A stretch of DNA of 64,000 nt from Lachnospiraceae bacterium (GCA_002892395.1 NBBL01000010.1:9-64008); one strand, 5' to 3'; counted from the stretch's first letter, positions 29,367 through 38,491 are shown. Numbers and translations: made by a program. The notes: generated by a model from the letters alone, not told the origin.

Positions 29367-31799
29367 TCACTCGTCCAGGTCACAATAAAAATCATTTCTG
29401 CCATTTTGAAACATTTGCTCCGCTTCCTTCATCCCATATTTCAGGTACTGACCGTCGGAAGGGCTGTACAGCGAAACCGTCTGCTGGTCATAGGCATAGA
29501 TTAAGAGCGGTGTCCCGCCGTCTGACCAGCCCAGCACCGGTTTTCCTCTGCTCACAAAATACAGCACAGCGCGAAAGGCGGCGCCGTAGAGATCCCCCGG
29601 TCCGCCTGCCAGGCGCTTCTCCATCAGCTCCTTTGCTCTGCCCTCTGTGTTTCGGAGCGTTCGCACGGCGGATGTCCCGGCTCTGCAGTAGCGCAGTGCA
29701 CCGCCGCTTCTTACGAATCCCATGCTCCTGTATGCCGCATTCAATGCATCTCCCATTCCGGCAAAGCTGCCGAGATAGTGTCCTCCCCCATACACACCGA
29801 ACAGAGCAGGCGCCGCTGCATCCTGGGGAAGCTTCACCTCTGCGGCCTGGTCAAAATGGATCGCCTGCGGAATCTGAACCTGCATAGCTGACCCGGAAAA
29901 GTCTTTGGGAAGCGTCGCAAAGAAGGTCTTTTTCCGAAGGGAAGTGGATTCCTCAGAGAGTCCCTCCCTCTCACGGCCTTCTGCGCGGCAGACAATCGTG
30001 TCCGGTCCGATCACTTGAAACTGTTTTTCCCCGGTCTTTCGAAGCTTCGTAAGGTGAATCCGCCCTTGCTCCGCCCGGGCGTCTGACAACAGGACGCCTG
30101 CCTCCTCATAGTGGGTCTGTGAATTCAGCATCTGATCCAAAATCTCAATCGCCGTGAAGGGAAGCTCTCGCTCAATTCCATTCAGCTCCCATACATTCCC
30201 TCGTTCCGCGATCCCGATTGCCAGATCATTTCCGACAAATCCAATCGGCCGCAGGAGCTGCCCCTCCTGGGCATGCAGCTCCTTCTTCTCTCCGCTCTCC
30301 AAATTCATCAGGCAGACGGTCTCTGCACCGAAATGCCCCTCCTCCGACTGCCACGCCAGCGCAGATTGCTTTTCGCTGATTGCAAAGCTTCCTTCCCCCA
30401 GCGAATCGCAAACCGTGATATACTCGTCACTCAGCGTATCCAGCGCATATACGGCGTCCCCTGCCTTGAAATAAAATATCCCCTCTCCATTCTGATAAGC
30501 CAACGTCTCAAGGTCTGCCTCCACCTCCTCACTGCGCTCCAAGGAGGGCACAAACGCCCGTTCCGTCACTGTGTTTCCGGCCCGGTCATACTGAAACAGC
30601 GCCACGCCGACGCGTCCCTCCTCGCTGCCTCTGTTCATATAACCTCCGACGGCAAAATCCAATACCCCATTGTCATCCAGGCCAAGAATTTTGGCTCTGT
30701 GCTTACAATATCCGCCCCGAAGTCCGGAATCCGTGCCGCTCCGAAACGACCACACCCGCACACTTTTACTCTTTTTTCCGTCCAGAAGCCACACATCTCC
30801 TGCGCTCACAAAGGCCCGAAACGCTCCGTTCGCGCTGGACAGGCTTTGAATACTGTCTTTTTCACTGATACCGAGGCAAACCTTGCCCTCGGTAAAGGCA
30901 TTTTGATCCCCGAGAAAAATCTCGTGCATGCTGCGCACATAGTCCATGAGATAGATACGCTCCGGCCCCTTCCGCATCACAAAGGATTCGGAAATTTCGA
31001 CCTGGATCTGCTCCCCGTCCCTTCCGTCCCCGGAGGCGCAGAGCTCCCGGCGAAGAATCCCCACGCCGCCGCTGTATTCCAGAAGACGCAGATCCGAAGC
31101 GCCAGTGGGTTTGAGCTTTAAATCGCCGTATGTCAGCTGATTGAAATCGGACTGCAGCGTGACAACTCCCAAATCGGTGTGATCCCCGTATGCGGAGGTC
31201 TCCAGATAGGTTGTATTTTCCCTCGCCCGGTCATAGTCAAAATTCCGCTCTGAAAAATCCTCTGCCAGCTGAAGCATATCCGGCGCAAGCCCTGTCTCAT
31301 CGAAGCCCAGCCGCGAGTAGTAGTGTACTGTCCCCTTTTCTGCAGTGTCCAGCATAAGGTCGAGGCGGTACTCCTTTCCCGGCTGTACCAGATTTTGAAT
31401 AGGCAGCGTGACAGAAAGCGCTCCCTCCTTCTCTGCCGGAAGGGCCACCTCCGTCCGCTCAATCAAATTGCTAAGATCCGCGGAACGAATTTCATAACGG
31501 AGCCCCAGAAGCCGGGCTCTGTCATTTTGAATCGTGATCGGAAGCATCCGGTCCGGCGGCAAAATCGTCAGCGTATCTGCTGCCACATCGGCGTCGGTGG
31601 CTTCCACATAGCCTCGCATCAGGTTGATGCGTTTCCCGCAGCTTTGCATCCAGATCACCGGAAGAGACGGTTCCTCCATTGATGCATAGGCAATCGCGCT
31701 GTCCTCCCGGTTCTGTCCGGAGGAGCTCCAAAACCAAATTAAAAATGCGGTCAAAAACAGACCGGACAGGATCCCGATTCGCGCTCTGATTTTTTTCAT
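29367..31799 (-). CDS. Exported membrane-anchored protein of unknown function with C39-like C-terminus
   Basis: An 810-residue protein with an N-terminal uncleaved anchor (IGILSGLFLTAFLIWFW), a beta-rich domain, a middle region (about 280-560) whose repeating blades (VWLLDGKKSK, GIFYFKAGDAVYALD, VCLMNLESGEKKEL) suggest a beta-propeller, and a C-terminal segment (residues ~740-805) resembling C39-like peptidase folds: RAVLYFVSRGKPVLGWSDG, YDQQTVSLYSPSDGQY. No clear catalytic cysteine is visible in that region, so it may be a binding domain. The ATG is preceded by AGAGGA. It is divergent from a TetR-family gene. Function unknown. Confidence 0.75.
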   Translation of the reverse strand: MKKIRARIGILSGLFLTAFLIWFWSSSGQNREDSAIAYASMEEPSLPVIWMQSCGKRINLMRGYVEATDADVAADTLTILPPDRMLPITIQNDRARLLGLRYEIRSADLSNLIERTEVALPAEKEGALSVTLPIQNLVQPGKEYRLDLMLDTAEKGTVHYYSRLGFDETGLAPDMLQLAEDFSERNFDYDRARENTTYLETSAYGDHTDLGVVTLQSDFNQLTYGDLKLKPTGASDLRLLEYSGGVGILRRELCASGDGRDGEQIQVEISESFVMRKGPERIYLMDYVRSMHEIFLGDQNAFTEGKVCLGISEKDSIQSLSSANGAFRAFVSAGDVWLLDGKKSKSVRVWSFRSGTDSGLRGGYCKHRAKILGLDDNGVLDFAVGGYMNRGSEEGRVGVALFQYDRAGNTVTERAFVPSLERSEEVEADLETLAYQNGEGIFYFKAGDAVYALDTLSDEYITVCDSLGEGSFAISEKQSALAWQSEEGHFGAETVCLMNLESGEKKELHAQEGQLLRPIGFVGNDLAIGIAERGNVWELNGIERELPFTAIEILDQMLNSQTHYEEAGVLLSDARAEQGRIHLTKLRKTGEKQFQVIGPDTIVCRAEGREREGLSEESTSLRKKTFFATLPKDFSGSAMQVQIPQAIHFDQAAEVKLPQDAAAPALFGVYGGGHYLGSFAGMGDALNAAYRSMGFVRSGGALRYCRAGTSAVRTLRNTEGRAKELMEKRLAGGPGDLYGAAFRAVLYFVSRGKPVLGWSDGGTPLLIYAYDQQTVSLYSPSDGQYLKYGMKEAEQMFQNGRNDFYCDLDE

Positions 31800-31864
31800 C
31801 TTGATTCCTCTGTTGATTCAAAAATCCATGGATGTTCTTACCGTCGTTAATTTATGGACTCTTG

Positions 31865-31893
31865 TTGATTTTCATATTTCGTTATACTATAGT
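31865..31893 (+). promoter_or_regulatory. Promoter of the TetR-family gene, with overlapping palindrome
   Basis: TTGATT (-35), 17 bases, TATAGT (-10). A perfect 12-bp palindrome ATACTATAGTAT (31884-31895) covers the -10 box and is a candidate autoregulatory operator. Confidence 0.7.
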
Positions 31894-31935
31894 ATTTTAT
31901 ATTGATTCTACCAGAAATTCCGGGGAGGTACAAAA

Positions 31936-32511
31936 ATGACTTCTGAAATTTTAGACCGCCGCGTCCGAAGGACACGCGCAAAGCTGCGTCAATGCCTGAC
32001 CCAGCTGCTGACCCAGAAAAAAATTCAGGATATCAGCGTAAAAGAAATTTCTGAATTGGCAGATCTTAACCGAGGAACCTTCTACCTGCACTACCACGAT
32101 GTCTACGATCTGCTGGATCAGATCGAAAAGGATCTGTTTCAGCAGTTCACCCAGATCATCGACCGCTACTCACCGGAGGAGGTACAGAAAAATCCGAAGG
32201 CGCTGCTGGTGGATCTGCTTTATCTCATCCGGGACAACACCGATTTATACCGAATTCTGACGGGTCCGAACGGCGATATCAAATTTCTTGCCAAAATGCG
32301 GGAGGTCATTTTAACCAGGATCATGCACCCCTGGGGTAAGGTCATAAAGAATAACCGAAAGCAGGAATTTCCTTACTATTACTCCTTTATCACAGAGGGA
32401 ACCATCGGGATGATCAAGCTGTGGGTGGAAAACGGAACTGAATTTTCTCCGGAAGAAATTGCCACACTCATCAACCATTTTGTCATGGAAGGCGCCTCCT
32501 GGATTTCCTGA
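31936..32511 (+). CDS. TetR/AcrR-family transcriptional regulator
   Basis: A 191-residue regulator with an N-terminal TetR helix-turn-helix (IQDISVKEISELADLNRGTFYLHYHDVYDLLDQ, described in two parts: recognition helix near residues 45-60) and a C-terminal all-helical ligand domain resembling the DhaS-like TetR subgroup. The ATG is preceded by GGGGAGG. It is divergent from the large exported protein, which it may control. Its last codons lie inside the GC-rich repeat that continues downstream. Confidence 0.9.
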   Translation: MTSEILDRRVRRTRAKLRQCLTQLLTQKKIQDISVKEISELADLNRGTFYLHYHDVYDLLDQIEKDLFQQFTQIIDRYSPEEVQKNPKALLVDLLYLIRDNTDLYRILTGPNGDIKFLAKMREVILTRIMHPWGKVIKNNRKQEFPYYYSFITEGTIGMIKLWVENGTEFSPEEIATLINHFVMEGASWIS

Positions 32512-32720
32512 CGGATGCCCGGCGGATTTCCTGACGGGTCCCCCAGCGGATTCTATGGCAGATGCCCTGACGGATGCCCGGCGGATGATTTCCTGGCAGA
32601 TGCCCTGACGGTTGCCCCGGCGGATGATTTCCCGACAGATGCCCCGGCGGATTCCCGGCAGATTCCTGATAGGCCACCCGGCGGATTCCCAGCGAGTTCC
32701 CCGGCCGTTCTCCGCATGGA
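32501..32720. repeat. GC-rich degenerate repeat starting inside the tetR 3' end
   Basis: About seven imperfect units of 23-39 bases that begin GGAT and end CCGGC. GGATTTCCTGACGG occurs at 32501 and again 23 bases later, so the last tetR codons and stop are the first unit. Two consecutive 38-base units starting GGCAGATGCCCTGACGG (32557 and 32595) differ by few bases. No coding function is apparent in any frame. Confidence 0.7.
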
Positions 32721-32747
32721 ATTTCACTTCTTTCTGTGGAACGGATT

Positions 32748-32785
32748 GAAAAAAGACATCGGCTTACGGCCGATGTCTTTTTTTC
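32748..32785. terminator. Bidirectional terminator between tetR and yajC
   Basis: A perfect 9-bp stem GACATCGGC / GCCGATGTC with a run of seven A on the left and seven T on the right, so it can end transcription from tetR (plus) and from yajC (minus). It lies 28 bases past the yajC stop. Confidence 0.9.
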
Positions 32786-32812
32786 GGAATATCAACGCTC
32801 CTTACCCTGGCA

Positions 32813-33115
32813 TCAGACAGCGTCCGACTTTTCTACCTGCACAATCGCCGCCTTCTGCATCGGAATTCTGCAATTCTTATTGTTTCCGAATTCCACAATC
32901 ACCGTATCCTCGGTCATATCAATAATGACACCGTAAAAGCCTGCGGTTGTCAGGACAGAATCTCCGATTGCAATGCTGGCAAGCAACTGTTCCTGCTGCT
33001 GTTTCTGCTTCTTCTGGGGTCTGTAGGCCATAAAATAAATCAGGCCTCCGAAAAACAGAATATAGACCACCCAGAACACCATGTTGTTGCTCCCTAACAG
33101 CAAAATCCCACTCAT
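32813..33115 (-). CDS. yajC: Preprotein translocase subunit YajC
   Basis: A 100-residue single-span membrane protein (hydrophobic residues 12-29), followed by the family segment YFMAYRPQKKQKQQQ and a cytoplasmic domain with GDSVLTTAGFYGVI. Accessory subunit of the SecDF complex, which is encoded just upstream. It overlaps the tgt stop by four bases, the conserved tgt-yajC coupling. Confidence 0.93.
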   Translation of the reverse strand: MSGILLLGSNNMVFWVVYILFFGGLIYFMAYRPQKKQKQQQEQLLASIAIGDSVLTTAGFYGVIIDMTEDTVIVEFGNNKNCRIPMQKAAIVQVEKSDAV

Positions 33116-34263
33116 CCCTTTGCCTCCATGCCTTCCAGCTTTTTCTTTTTATACTCCGCAAAGCACCCGTTTTCTATGGCGCTGCGAATTTCGTACATCA
33201 TTGTATTATAAAAGTAGAGATTGTGCAAGACGCAAAGGCGCATCCCCAGCATTTCCCCGGCCTTCAGGAGATGTCGGATATATGCGCGGGAGTAGAAGCG
33301 GCATGCAGGGCAGCCGCACCCCTCCTCAATGGGACGCGGATCCAGCTCGTATTGCTTGTTAAACAGATTCCGCTTTCCCTGATTCGTGTAGACGTGTCCG
33401 TGCCGTCCGTTTCTGCTCGGGTAGACACAGTCAAAGAAATCCACTCCGCGCTCCACTCCCTCCAGAATGTTGGCAGGCGTCCCCACCCCCATCAGATAAA
33501 CCGGCTTTTCCCGCGGCAGCTTTGGAACCGTTACATCCAGGATATGGTACATCTGTTCCGCCGTTTCTCCCACTGCAAGTCCTCCCACCGCATATCCGTC
33601 GCAGTCCATTTCCCGGATTTCATCGGCGTGGCGAATCCGTATTTCCTCCGAAATCCCCCCCTGGTTGATGCCAAACAACAGCTGATGCCGATTGACGCAG
33701 TCCTCTTGTCCGTTCAGTTTGCGCATTGCCTCCTGACAACGTGCCAGCCAACGCGTGGTTCTGGCCACACTCTTTTCCATATATTCGTGATCCGCCAGAC
33801 TGGGCGGGCACTCGTCAAAGGCCATCGCAATCGTAGAGCCCAGATTCGACTGAATCATCATGCTCTCCTCGGGTCCCATAAAAATCTTTCTTCCGTCAAT
33901 ATGGGAGTGAAACGTCACCCCCTCCTCCCGGATCTTCCGCAGTCCCGCCAGCGAAAAAACCTGGAATCCGCCGGAATCCGTCAAGATCGGCCGATCCCAG
34001 TTCATGAAACGGTGCAGCCCCCCGAATTCCTTGATCAATTGGTCACCGGAGCGTATTCCGTCCCCCGGTCTCACATGCAGGTGGTAGGTATTGGACAATT
34101 CCACCTGCGTTCCGATTTCCTTCAAATCATCCGTGGATACGGCTCCCTTGATTGCGGCCACGGTTCCCACGTTCATAAATACTGGCGTCTCAATGATTCC
34201 GTGAACCGTCTCCATATGCGCCCGCTTGGCGCGCCCCTCCTCTGCCAGAATCTGATATGTCAT
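33112..34263 (-). CDS. tgt: tRNA-guanine transglycosylase
   Basis: A 383-residue enzyme that exchanges G34 of GUN-anticodon tRNAs for preQ1 in queuosine synthesis. Nucleophile region LTDSGGFQVFSL, tRNA-binding YPSRNGRHGH, and the zinc site CGCPAC with a later histidine (VLHNLYF) are intact. The tgt-yajC-secDF neighbourhood is the classical one. Other queuosine genes (queA, queCDEF) are not in the window. Confidence 0.95.
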   Translation of the reverse strand: MTYQILAEEGRAKRAHMETVHGIIETPVFMNVGTVAAIKGAVSTDDLKEIGTQVELSNTYHLHVRPGDGIRSGDQLIKEFGGLHRFMNWDRPILTDSGGFQVFSLAGLRKIREEGVTFHSHIDGRKIFMGPEESMMIQSNLGSTIAMAFDECPPSLADHEYMEKSVARTTRWLARCQEAMRKLNGQEDCVNRHQLLFGINQGGISEEIRIRHADEIREMDCDGYAVGGLAVGETAEQMYHILDVTVPKLPREKPVYLMGVGTPANILEGVERGVDFFDCVYPSRNGRHGHVYTNQGKRNLFNKQYELDPRPIEEGCGCPACRFYSRAYIRHLLKAGEMLGMRLCVLHNLYFYNTMMYEIRSAIENGCFAEYKKKKLEGMEAKG

Positions 34264-34353
34264 ATCCGCTCCTCCCGGGAACCGCTTCCCGTTAAAGAAA
34301 ACGGGAGCAGAGTTTCTCTGCCCCCATCAAACAATCAGTTGCCGTACCAGTTC

Positions 34354-36492
34354 TCACACCTTGTGCTTTCTCTTCTCCGCCCGGCTTTCCATAAGATCCC
34401 AGAGTGCGGTGGCGATGCCAATGGAAGAATAGGTACCGCAGATAGTGCCCACCATCAGCGGCAATGTGAAGTCGCGGATGGAGGAAACCCCCAGGAGAAA
34501 CAGGATCAGGATCGCCAGAAACGTGGTGAGGGATGTGAGTATGGAGCGGGAGAAGGTTTCCGTCACACTCAGATTTACGATGTCCCTTCTGGATGAGCCC
34601 CGCAGAATCCGCTGATTCTCTCGAATCCGGTCAAAAATGACGATGGTATCGTTGATGGAATATCCCACCAGAGTCAGCATGCAGGCGACAAAGCTGGATC
34701 CCACACTCCAGCGAAGCATTGCATAAAATGCAAGGAGTACCAGCACATCGTGGCAAAGGCAGAGAATCGCCGATCCCGCAAACCGAAGATTTGCAAAGCG
34801 GAAGCGAATGTAGATCAGCATCAGGAAGAGCGCCACAATCACCGCGATCACCGCATCTCTTCGCATCTCTCCGCTGATGGTCCCGGAAATGCTTTCCGCC
34901 GTGATCTTCTCCGGATCCACAGAGAAGTGATCCACCAGTGCCTGGTTCAAACTCTTTCTCTCTTCCAGACTCAGGCTTCTGGTCTTTATGACAATCTCAT
35001 TGGTTCCCTGTACCTTGGACGCCTGAATATCGTTGTCCCCGGTGATCCCGGAGACCACCGGCTTCACCTCTTCATCAATCTGCTCCAGGGATAAGTCCTC
35101 GTTGAAGGTCACATTGGTGGAGGTTCCGCCCTGGAAGTCCAGGCCGAAATTCAACGCCTTGGAGGTGGTGGCACGGAAGTATCCCATGCTGATGAATCCG
35201 GCTGCAATCAGCGCAATTGCCAGGGAAAAGAGGAGCTTCCGGTGCCCGATAAAATCAATGGCCTTTCTCTCCTTGATCTCCCCGAACAGCTTCTTTTGAT
35301 CCAGCCCCAGGTCACAGAAGGCGTACAGCCAGGATCTCGTGGCCAGCAGCGCAGTGAACATGGAAACAATGACGCCAAGCCCCAGGGTGGTAGCAAATCC
35401 CCGGATGGTTCCGGTTCCCATGACATAGAGCACAGCGGCCGCAATCAGGGTGGTAATGTTGCCGTCCACAATGGCGGAAAGTGCCTTTCGGAATCCGGTC
35501 TTTACCGCACTCCGTACCGTCTTGCCGAGGCCGATTTCCTCTCGGATCCGGGTGAAAATGATGACATTTGCATCCACTGCCATTCCGACGGAGAGAATAA
35601 TGCCTGCAATTCCCGGCAGCGTCATCGTGATATCAAAGGCTGCCAGCAGGCAGATGGTAAGGCAAACGTACAGGGTAAGTGCAAGGGCTGCCGCCACGCC
35701 GGGCAGCCAGAACACTGCGATCATCAGAAGGACGATGGCCGCAAACGAAACCGCCCCCGCCTTTAAGCTGCTGCTGATGGCCTGCTGTCCCAGCTGTGCC
35801 CCCACCACATTGCTGCGCATCTCCTCCAGTGTAAGCTTCAGCGCTCCGATTCGGATCGTGGAGGCCAAATGCTCCGCCTCCTCAAAGCTGCTCATGCCGT
35901 CGATGGTGCACTGTCCGCCTGTAATCGGCTCCTTCACCACCGGATTGGAGTACATGACGCCGTCATAAATAATGGAAATCCGCTGCCCGACCAAACGGGT
36001 TGTGGCCTCCGCAAAGGCCTTGGCCCCCGCATCATCAAAGGTGAGCTCCACCACATCCTGGCTTGCACCCGTGGTGCGGTTCGTGGACTGACCGGCCTGT
36101 GCGCTCTTCACCTGATTGCCGTTTAAAATAACCTGACCGTTCGGATCCACAAAGGTGAGGGACCCGGGCTTTCCCAGCTCCTCCAGAATGGTGTTGGCAT
36201 CCGAAACCCCCGGAATGTCGATGTTGATCCGGTTGTTCCCTTCCTGATAGACCTGTGCCTCTGCAGAATAGCCGCTGACTCTCTGCTGAAGCTTGTAAAT
36301 TGTGTCCTTCATATCCTGGTCACTCGGATTTTCCTCCGTGGCCTGATATGTGATGCTCACCCCTCCGGCCAGATCCAGTCCCAGCTTGATCCGATGCCCG
36401 GTGAGGCTTGCATGGGCCAGGTAAATAAATCCGGCCAGAACCGCAAGAAGCACCAACAGCTTAATGGCGCCCTTCTCTTTTTCGCTCTTCAT
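34354..36492 (-). CDS. secDF: SecDF protein-export membrane protein (fused SecD-SecF)
   Basis: A 712-residue fusion that uses proton flow to assist SecA-SecYEG export. SecD half: first helix at 9-27, GLDLAGGVSITYQ at 38, a periplasmic domain to ~220, five more helices. SecF half begins near residue 415 with GLDFQGGTSTNV. Both carry the conserved DNVI/NDTIVIFDRI-type membrane motifs (VDANVIIF, INDTIVIFDRIRE). ATG is preceded by GGGAGG. Its leader of ~220 bases contains a strong hairpin. Confidence 0.95.
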   Translation of the reverse strand: MKSEKEKGAIKLLVLLAVLAGFIYLAHASLTGHRIKLGLDLAGGVSITYQATEENPSDQDMKDTIYKLQQRVSGYSAEAQVYQEGNNRINIDIPGVSDANTILEELGKPGSLTFVDPNGQVILNGNQVKSAQAGQSTNRTTGASQDVVELTFDDAGAKAFAEATTRLVGQRISIIYDGVMYSNPVVKEPITGGQCTIDGMSSFEEAEHLASTIRIGALKLTLEEMRSNVVGAQLGQQAISSSLKAGAVSFAAIVLLMIAVFWLPGVAAALALTLYVCLTICLLAAFDITMTLPGIAGIILSVGMAVDANVIIFTRIREEIGLGKTVRSAVKTGFRKALSAIVDGNITTLIAAAVLYVMGTGTIRGFATTLGLGVIVSMFTALLATRSWLYAFCDLGLDQKKLFGEIKERKAIDFIGHRKLLFSLAIALIAAGFISMGYFRATTSKALNFGLDFQGGTSTNVTFNEDLSLEQIDEEVKPVVSGITGDNDIQASKVQGTNEIVIKTRSLSLEERKSLNQALVDHFSVDPEKITAESISGTISGEMRRDAVIAVIVALFLMLIYIRFRFANLRFAGSAILCLCHDVLVLLAFYAMLRWSVGSSFVACMLTLVGYSINDTIVIFDRIRENQRILRGSSRRDIVNLSVTETFSRSILTSLTTFLAILILFLLGVSSIRDFTLPLMVGTICGTYSSIGIATALWDLMESRAEKRKHKV

Positions 36493-36544
36493 ACTGCTGT
36501 TCCCTCCCTCTCAGGATTATTTTCTTCCACGCGCGAACATAAGT

Positions 36545-36584
36545 GAAGAGCCCCTACAATCTTTTCAGACGGTAGGGGTCTCTC
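36545..36584 (-). promoter_or_regulatory. Structured hairpin in the secDF leader
   Basis: On the minus strand a long stem-loop: a five-pair base, one bulged A, CCCCTAC/GTAGGGG, one mismatch, GTCT/AGAT and a GAAA tetraloop. No U-tract follows, so it is not a standard terminator. It lies about 50 bases before the secDF ATG and ~130 bases after the predicted transcript start. Confidence 0.55.
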
Positions 36585-36721
36585 AATGAGCCTGATCCCT
36601 CGGAGCAGGCGCGGGCATCCGGTACGCCGATCTGCCCTTTTCTTTCGCAGCTCCCGCTTTTTTAAAATCCCTGCATTCAAAGGCATACCCTGCTTTCTAT
36701 TCTGTTGCCCGATGCCTTGGC

Positions 36722-36750
36722 ATTATAGCATATCAAAAATCAGTTGACAA
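36722..36750 (-). promoter_or_regulatory. Promoter of the secDF-tgt-yajC operon
   Basis: TTGTCA (-35), 17 bases, TATAAT (-10) on the minus strand, a near-consensus promoter. The -35 overlaps the last codons of the upstream CBS-domain gene. The transcript would have a leader of roughly 220 bases. Confidence 0.85.
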
Positions 36751-38008
36751 CGGATTTCTGATGCGGCAGCTGCAGGCGTATCTTGGTAATCCGATTCTTG
36801 TCCGTCCGTTCCACAATCAGCCGCACGCCCCCGCAGTCCACAGATTCGCCGCGTTTCGGCAGGTGATCCAAAAGACCGATGATCAGCCCTGCCACCGACT
36901 CGTAGTCCTCCGATGCCAGCTTCAGCTTCAGACTCTCGTTCAGTTCGGAAATGCGGAGATCTCCATCCAGCATAAACTCTCCTTTTGAGAGCTGACGGAT
37001 GGGTCTGTCCTCATCCGTATCGTACTCGTCCCGGATTTCCCCCACAATTTCCTCCAGCAGATCCTCCATCGTCACCATCCCTGCCGTGACGCCGTACTCA
37101 TCCAGCACAATCGCGAGATTCGAGTAATTTTTTCGCATCTCGATCATCAATTCCGCTGTCTTCTTATATTCATGGGTAAAGAAAGGCTCCCGCATCACAT
37201 CTGCGATGCGAAAATGCTCATCCGCTTCCGTCAGCAGCAGATCCTTGACATTCAGGATCCCCACGATCGTGTCCGGCGACTCCCGGCAAACGGGAATCCG
37301 CGTATACTTTTCTCTTCGAAAAAGAGCCAGCAGCGCATCATAGCTTGCCTCTTCTTCCACGCAGACCATTCGGATTTTCGGAATCATGATATCCTTTGTC
37401 AGCGTGTCCCGAAAGTCAAACACGTTATTCAGAATCTCCTGCTCCCTCTGCTGAATCGCCCCATCCTCCTGCCCGACGCGAACAATGGTTCTCAGCTCCT
37501 CCGTGGTGAGCTTGCTCCCGTCTCCCTTCTCCTGCACGTTTAACATACGAAGCACCAGGTATGCCAGGTGATTGACCAAAAAGACGATGGGCGCCAAAAC
37601 CACCATAAGCACATAGATAATGCCTGAAATCGAAAGGGCAAGGCGCTCCGCATTCCGTGTCGCCATGGTTTTCGGCGCCACCTCTCCGAATACAAGTACG
37701 GCAAGTGTCAAAATACCGGTGGAAATTCCCACCGCAGCGCTCCCAAACACGCTCATGGTCAAGGTAGTGGCAAGAGAGGAAGCATATAAGTTGACGATGT
37801 TATTTCCCACCAAAATCACAGACAGCATCTTTTCCGGATCCCGAAACAGCCTCAGCAAGGCAGCTGCATCCTTTCTGCCTTGATCCGCCAGGGTTCGAAT
37901 CCGGATCCGATTGACTGTTGTCAACGCAGTTTCCGCCGATGAAAAGAAGGCGGAAAGCAGAAGGAGAAGCAAAAGCAAGCATAAATCCGTGATGTCATGA
38001 GTGTTCAA
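36740..38008 (-). CDS. CNNM/CorC-type CBS-domain membrane protein
   Basis: A 422-residue protein with a DUF21 (CNNM) membrane domain of about four helices (LLLLLLLLSAFFSSAETALT start, GNNIVNLYASSLATT, FGEVAPKTMATRNAE), two CBS domains (~210-330; DIMIPKIRMVCV, EYGVTAGMVTMEDLLEEIVGE in two parts) and a C-terminal CorC_HlyC domain. The family is implicated in Mg2+ or other ion transport. TTG start supported by AAGGAG at about six bases. It starts three bases after lspA. Confidence 0.9.
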   Translation of the reverse strand: MNTHDITDLCLLLLLLLLSAFFSSAETALTTVNRIRIRTLADQGRKDAAALLRLFRDPEKMLSVILVGNNIVNLYASSLATTLTMSVFGSAAVGISTGILTLAVLVFGEVAPKTMATRNAERLALSISGIIYVLMVVLAPIVFLVNHLAYLVLRMLNVQEKGDGSKLTTEELRTIVRVGQEDGAIQQREQEILNNVFDFRDTLTKDIMIPKIRMVCVEEEASYDALLALFRREKYTRIPVCRESPDTIVGILNVKDLLLTEADEHFRIADVMREPFFTHEYKKTAELMIEMRKNYSNLAIVLDEYGVTAGMVTMEDLLEEIVGEIRDEYDTDEDRPIRQLSKGEFMLDGDLRISELNESLKLKLASEDYESVAGLIIGLLDHLPKRGESVDCGGVRLIVERTDKNRITKIRLQLPHQKSVVN

Positions 38009-38011
38009 GCC

Positions 38012-38491
38012 TTACTCCTTCTTTGCGCTTCCGCACTGCTTCGGCAGAAGCCCCGAACTCAACGTGATCAGCATTCCCAGCGCTATGAAGCCATCTCCCA
38101 GATTCCAGACAATTCGGTTCAGCGGTTTTCTCTTGATATAGAGATAATCAACCACGTAATGCCGGAAAAAGCGGTCCGTCAAATTGCTCAGTGCGCCGCC
38201 AAGCACCATGGCGAGACCCAGCTTCTCCAGCCTTCTCCTCTTTTGAGGAAGAAGAAGAGAAAAGCGAAGCAGAACCGTACAAATCACAAACAGCGAGAAC
38301 CCCTGGACCAGCCGGGGCGATTGTCTCAACACCCCCATCGGAAAGCCCTCATTATGAACCCTTCTAAGCTCCACTCTTCCTCCAAAGCCGGGAAGTGTCC
38401 GCGGAAATGTATCCTCCGGCAGCGCTTCAATCCCGCTCTTCAGCATCAGATCCAGCAACGCGATCAGCGCAATCAATCCCAAACAGATCAT
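38012..38491 (-). CDS. lspA: Signal peptidase II-like protein (divergent LspA)
   Basis: A 159-residue polytopic protein with four hydrophobic stretches. The two catalytic aspartates of lipoprotein signal peptidase are present in context: GALSNLTDRFFRHYVVDYL-type segment and VWNLGDGFIALG. The N-terminus is diverged (LLDLMLKSGIEA in place of the usual D-Q-x-x-K) and the loop after helix 1 is longer. ATG follows GAGGGG. No lipoprotein gene is adjacent. Confidence 0.75.
   Translation of the reverse strand: MICLGLIALIALLDLMLKSGIEALPEDTFPRTLPGFGGRVELRRVHNEGFPMGVLRQSPRLVQGFSLFVICTVLLRFSLLLPQKRRRLEKLGLAMVLGGALSNLTDRFFRHYVVDYLYIKRKPLNRIVWNLGDGFIALGMLITLSSGLLPKQCGSAKKE

Noticed and set aside
32501-32720. 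CRISPR array
   Set aside because: Units are imperfect, of unequal length and without unique spacers, and there are no cas genes.
32515-32925. 136-codon plus-strand frame after tetR
   Set aside because: It consists of translated repeat units and then runs antisense through the terminator and yajC.
36489-36686. 65-codon frame ending at the secDF start as a SecM-like arrest peptide gene
   Set aside because: It lacks a signal peptide or membrane segment and has a poor ribosome binding site, so I do not annotate it as a gene, only mention it in the leader finding.
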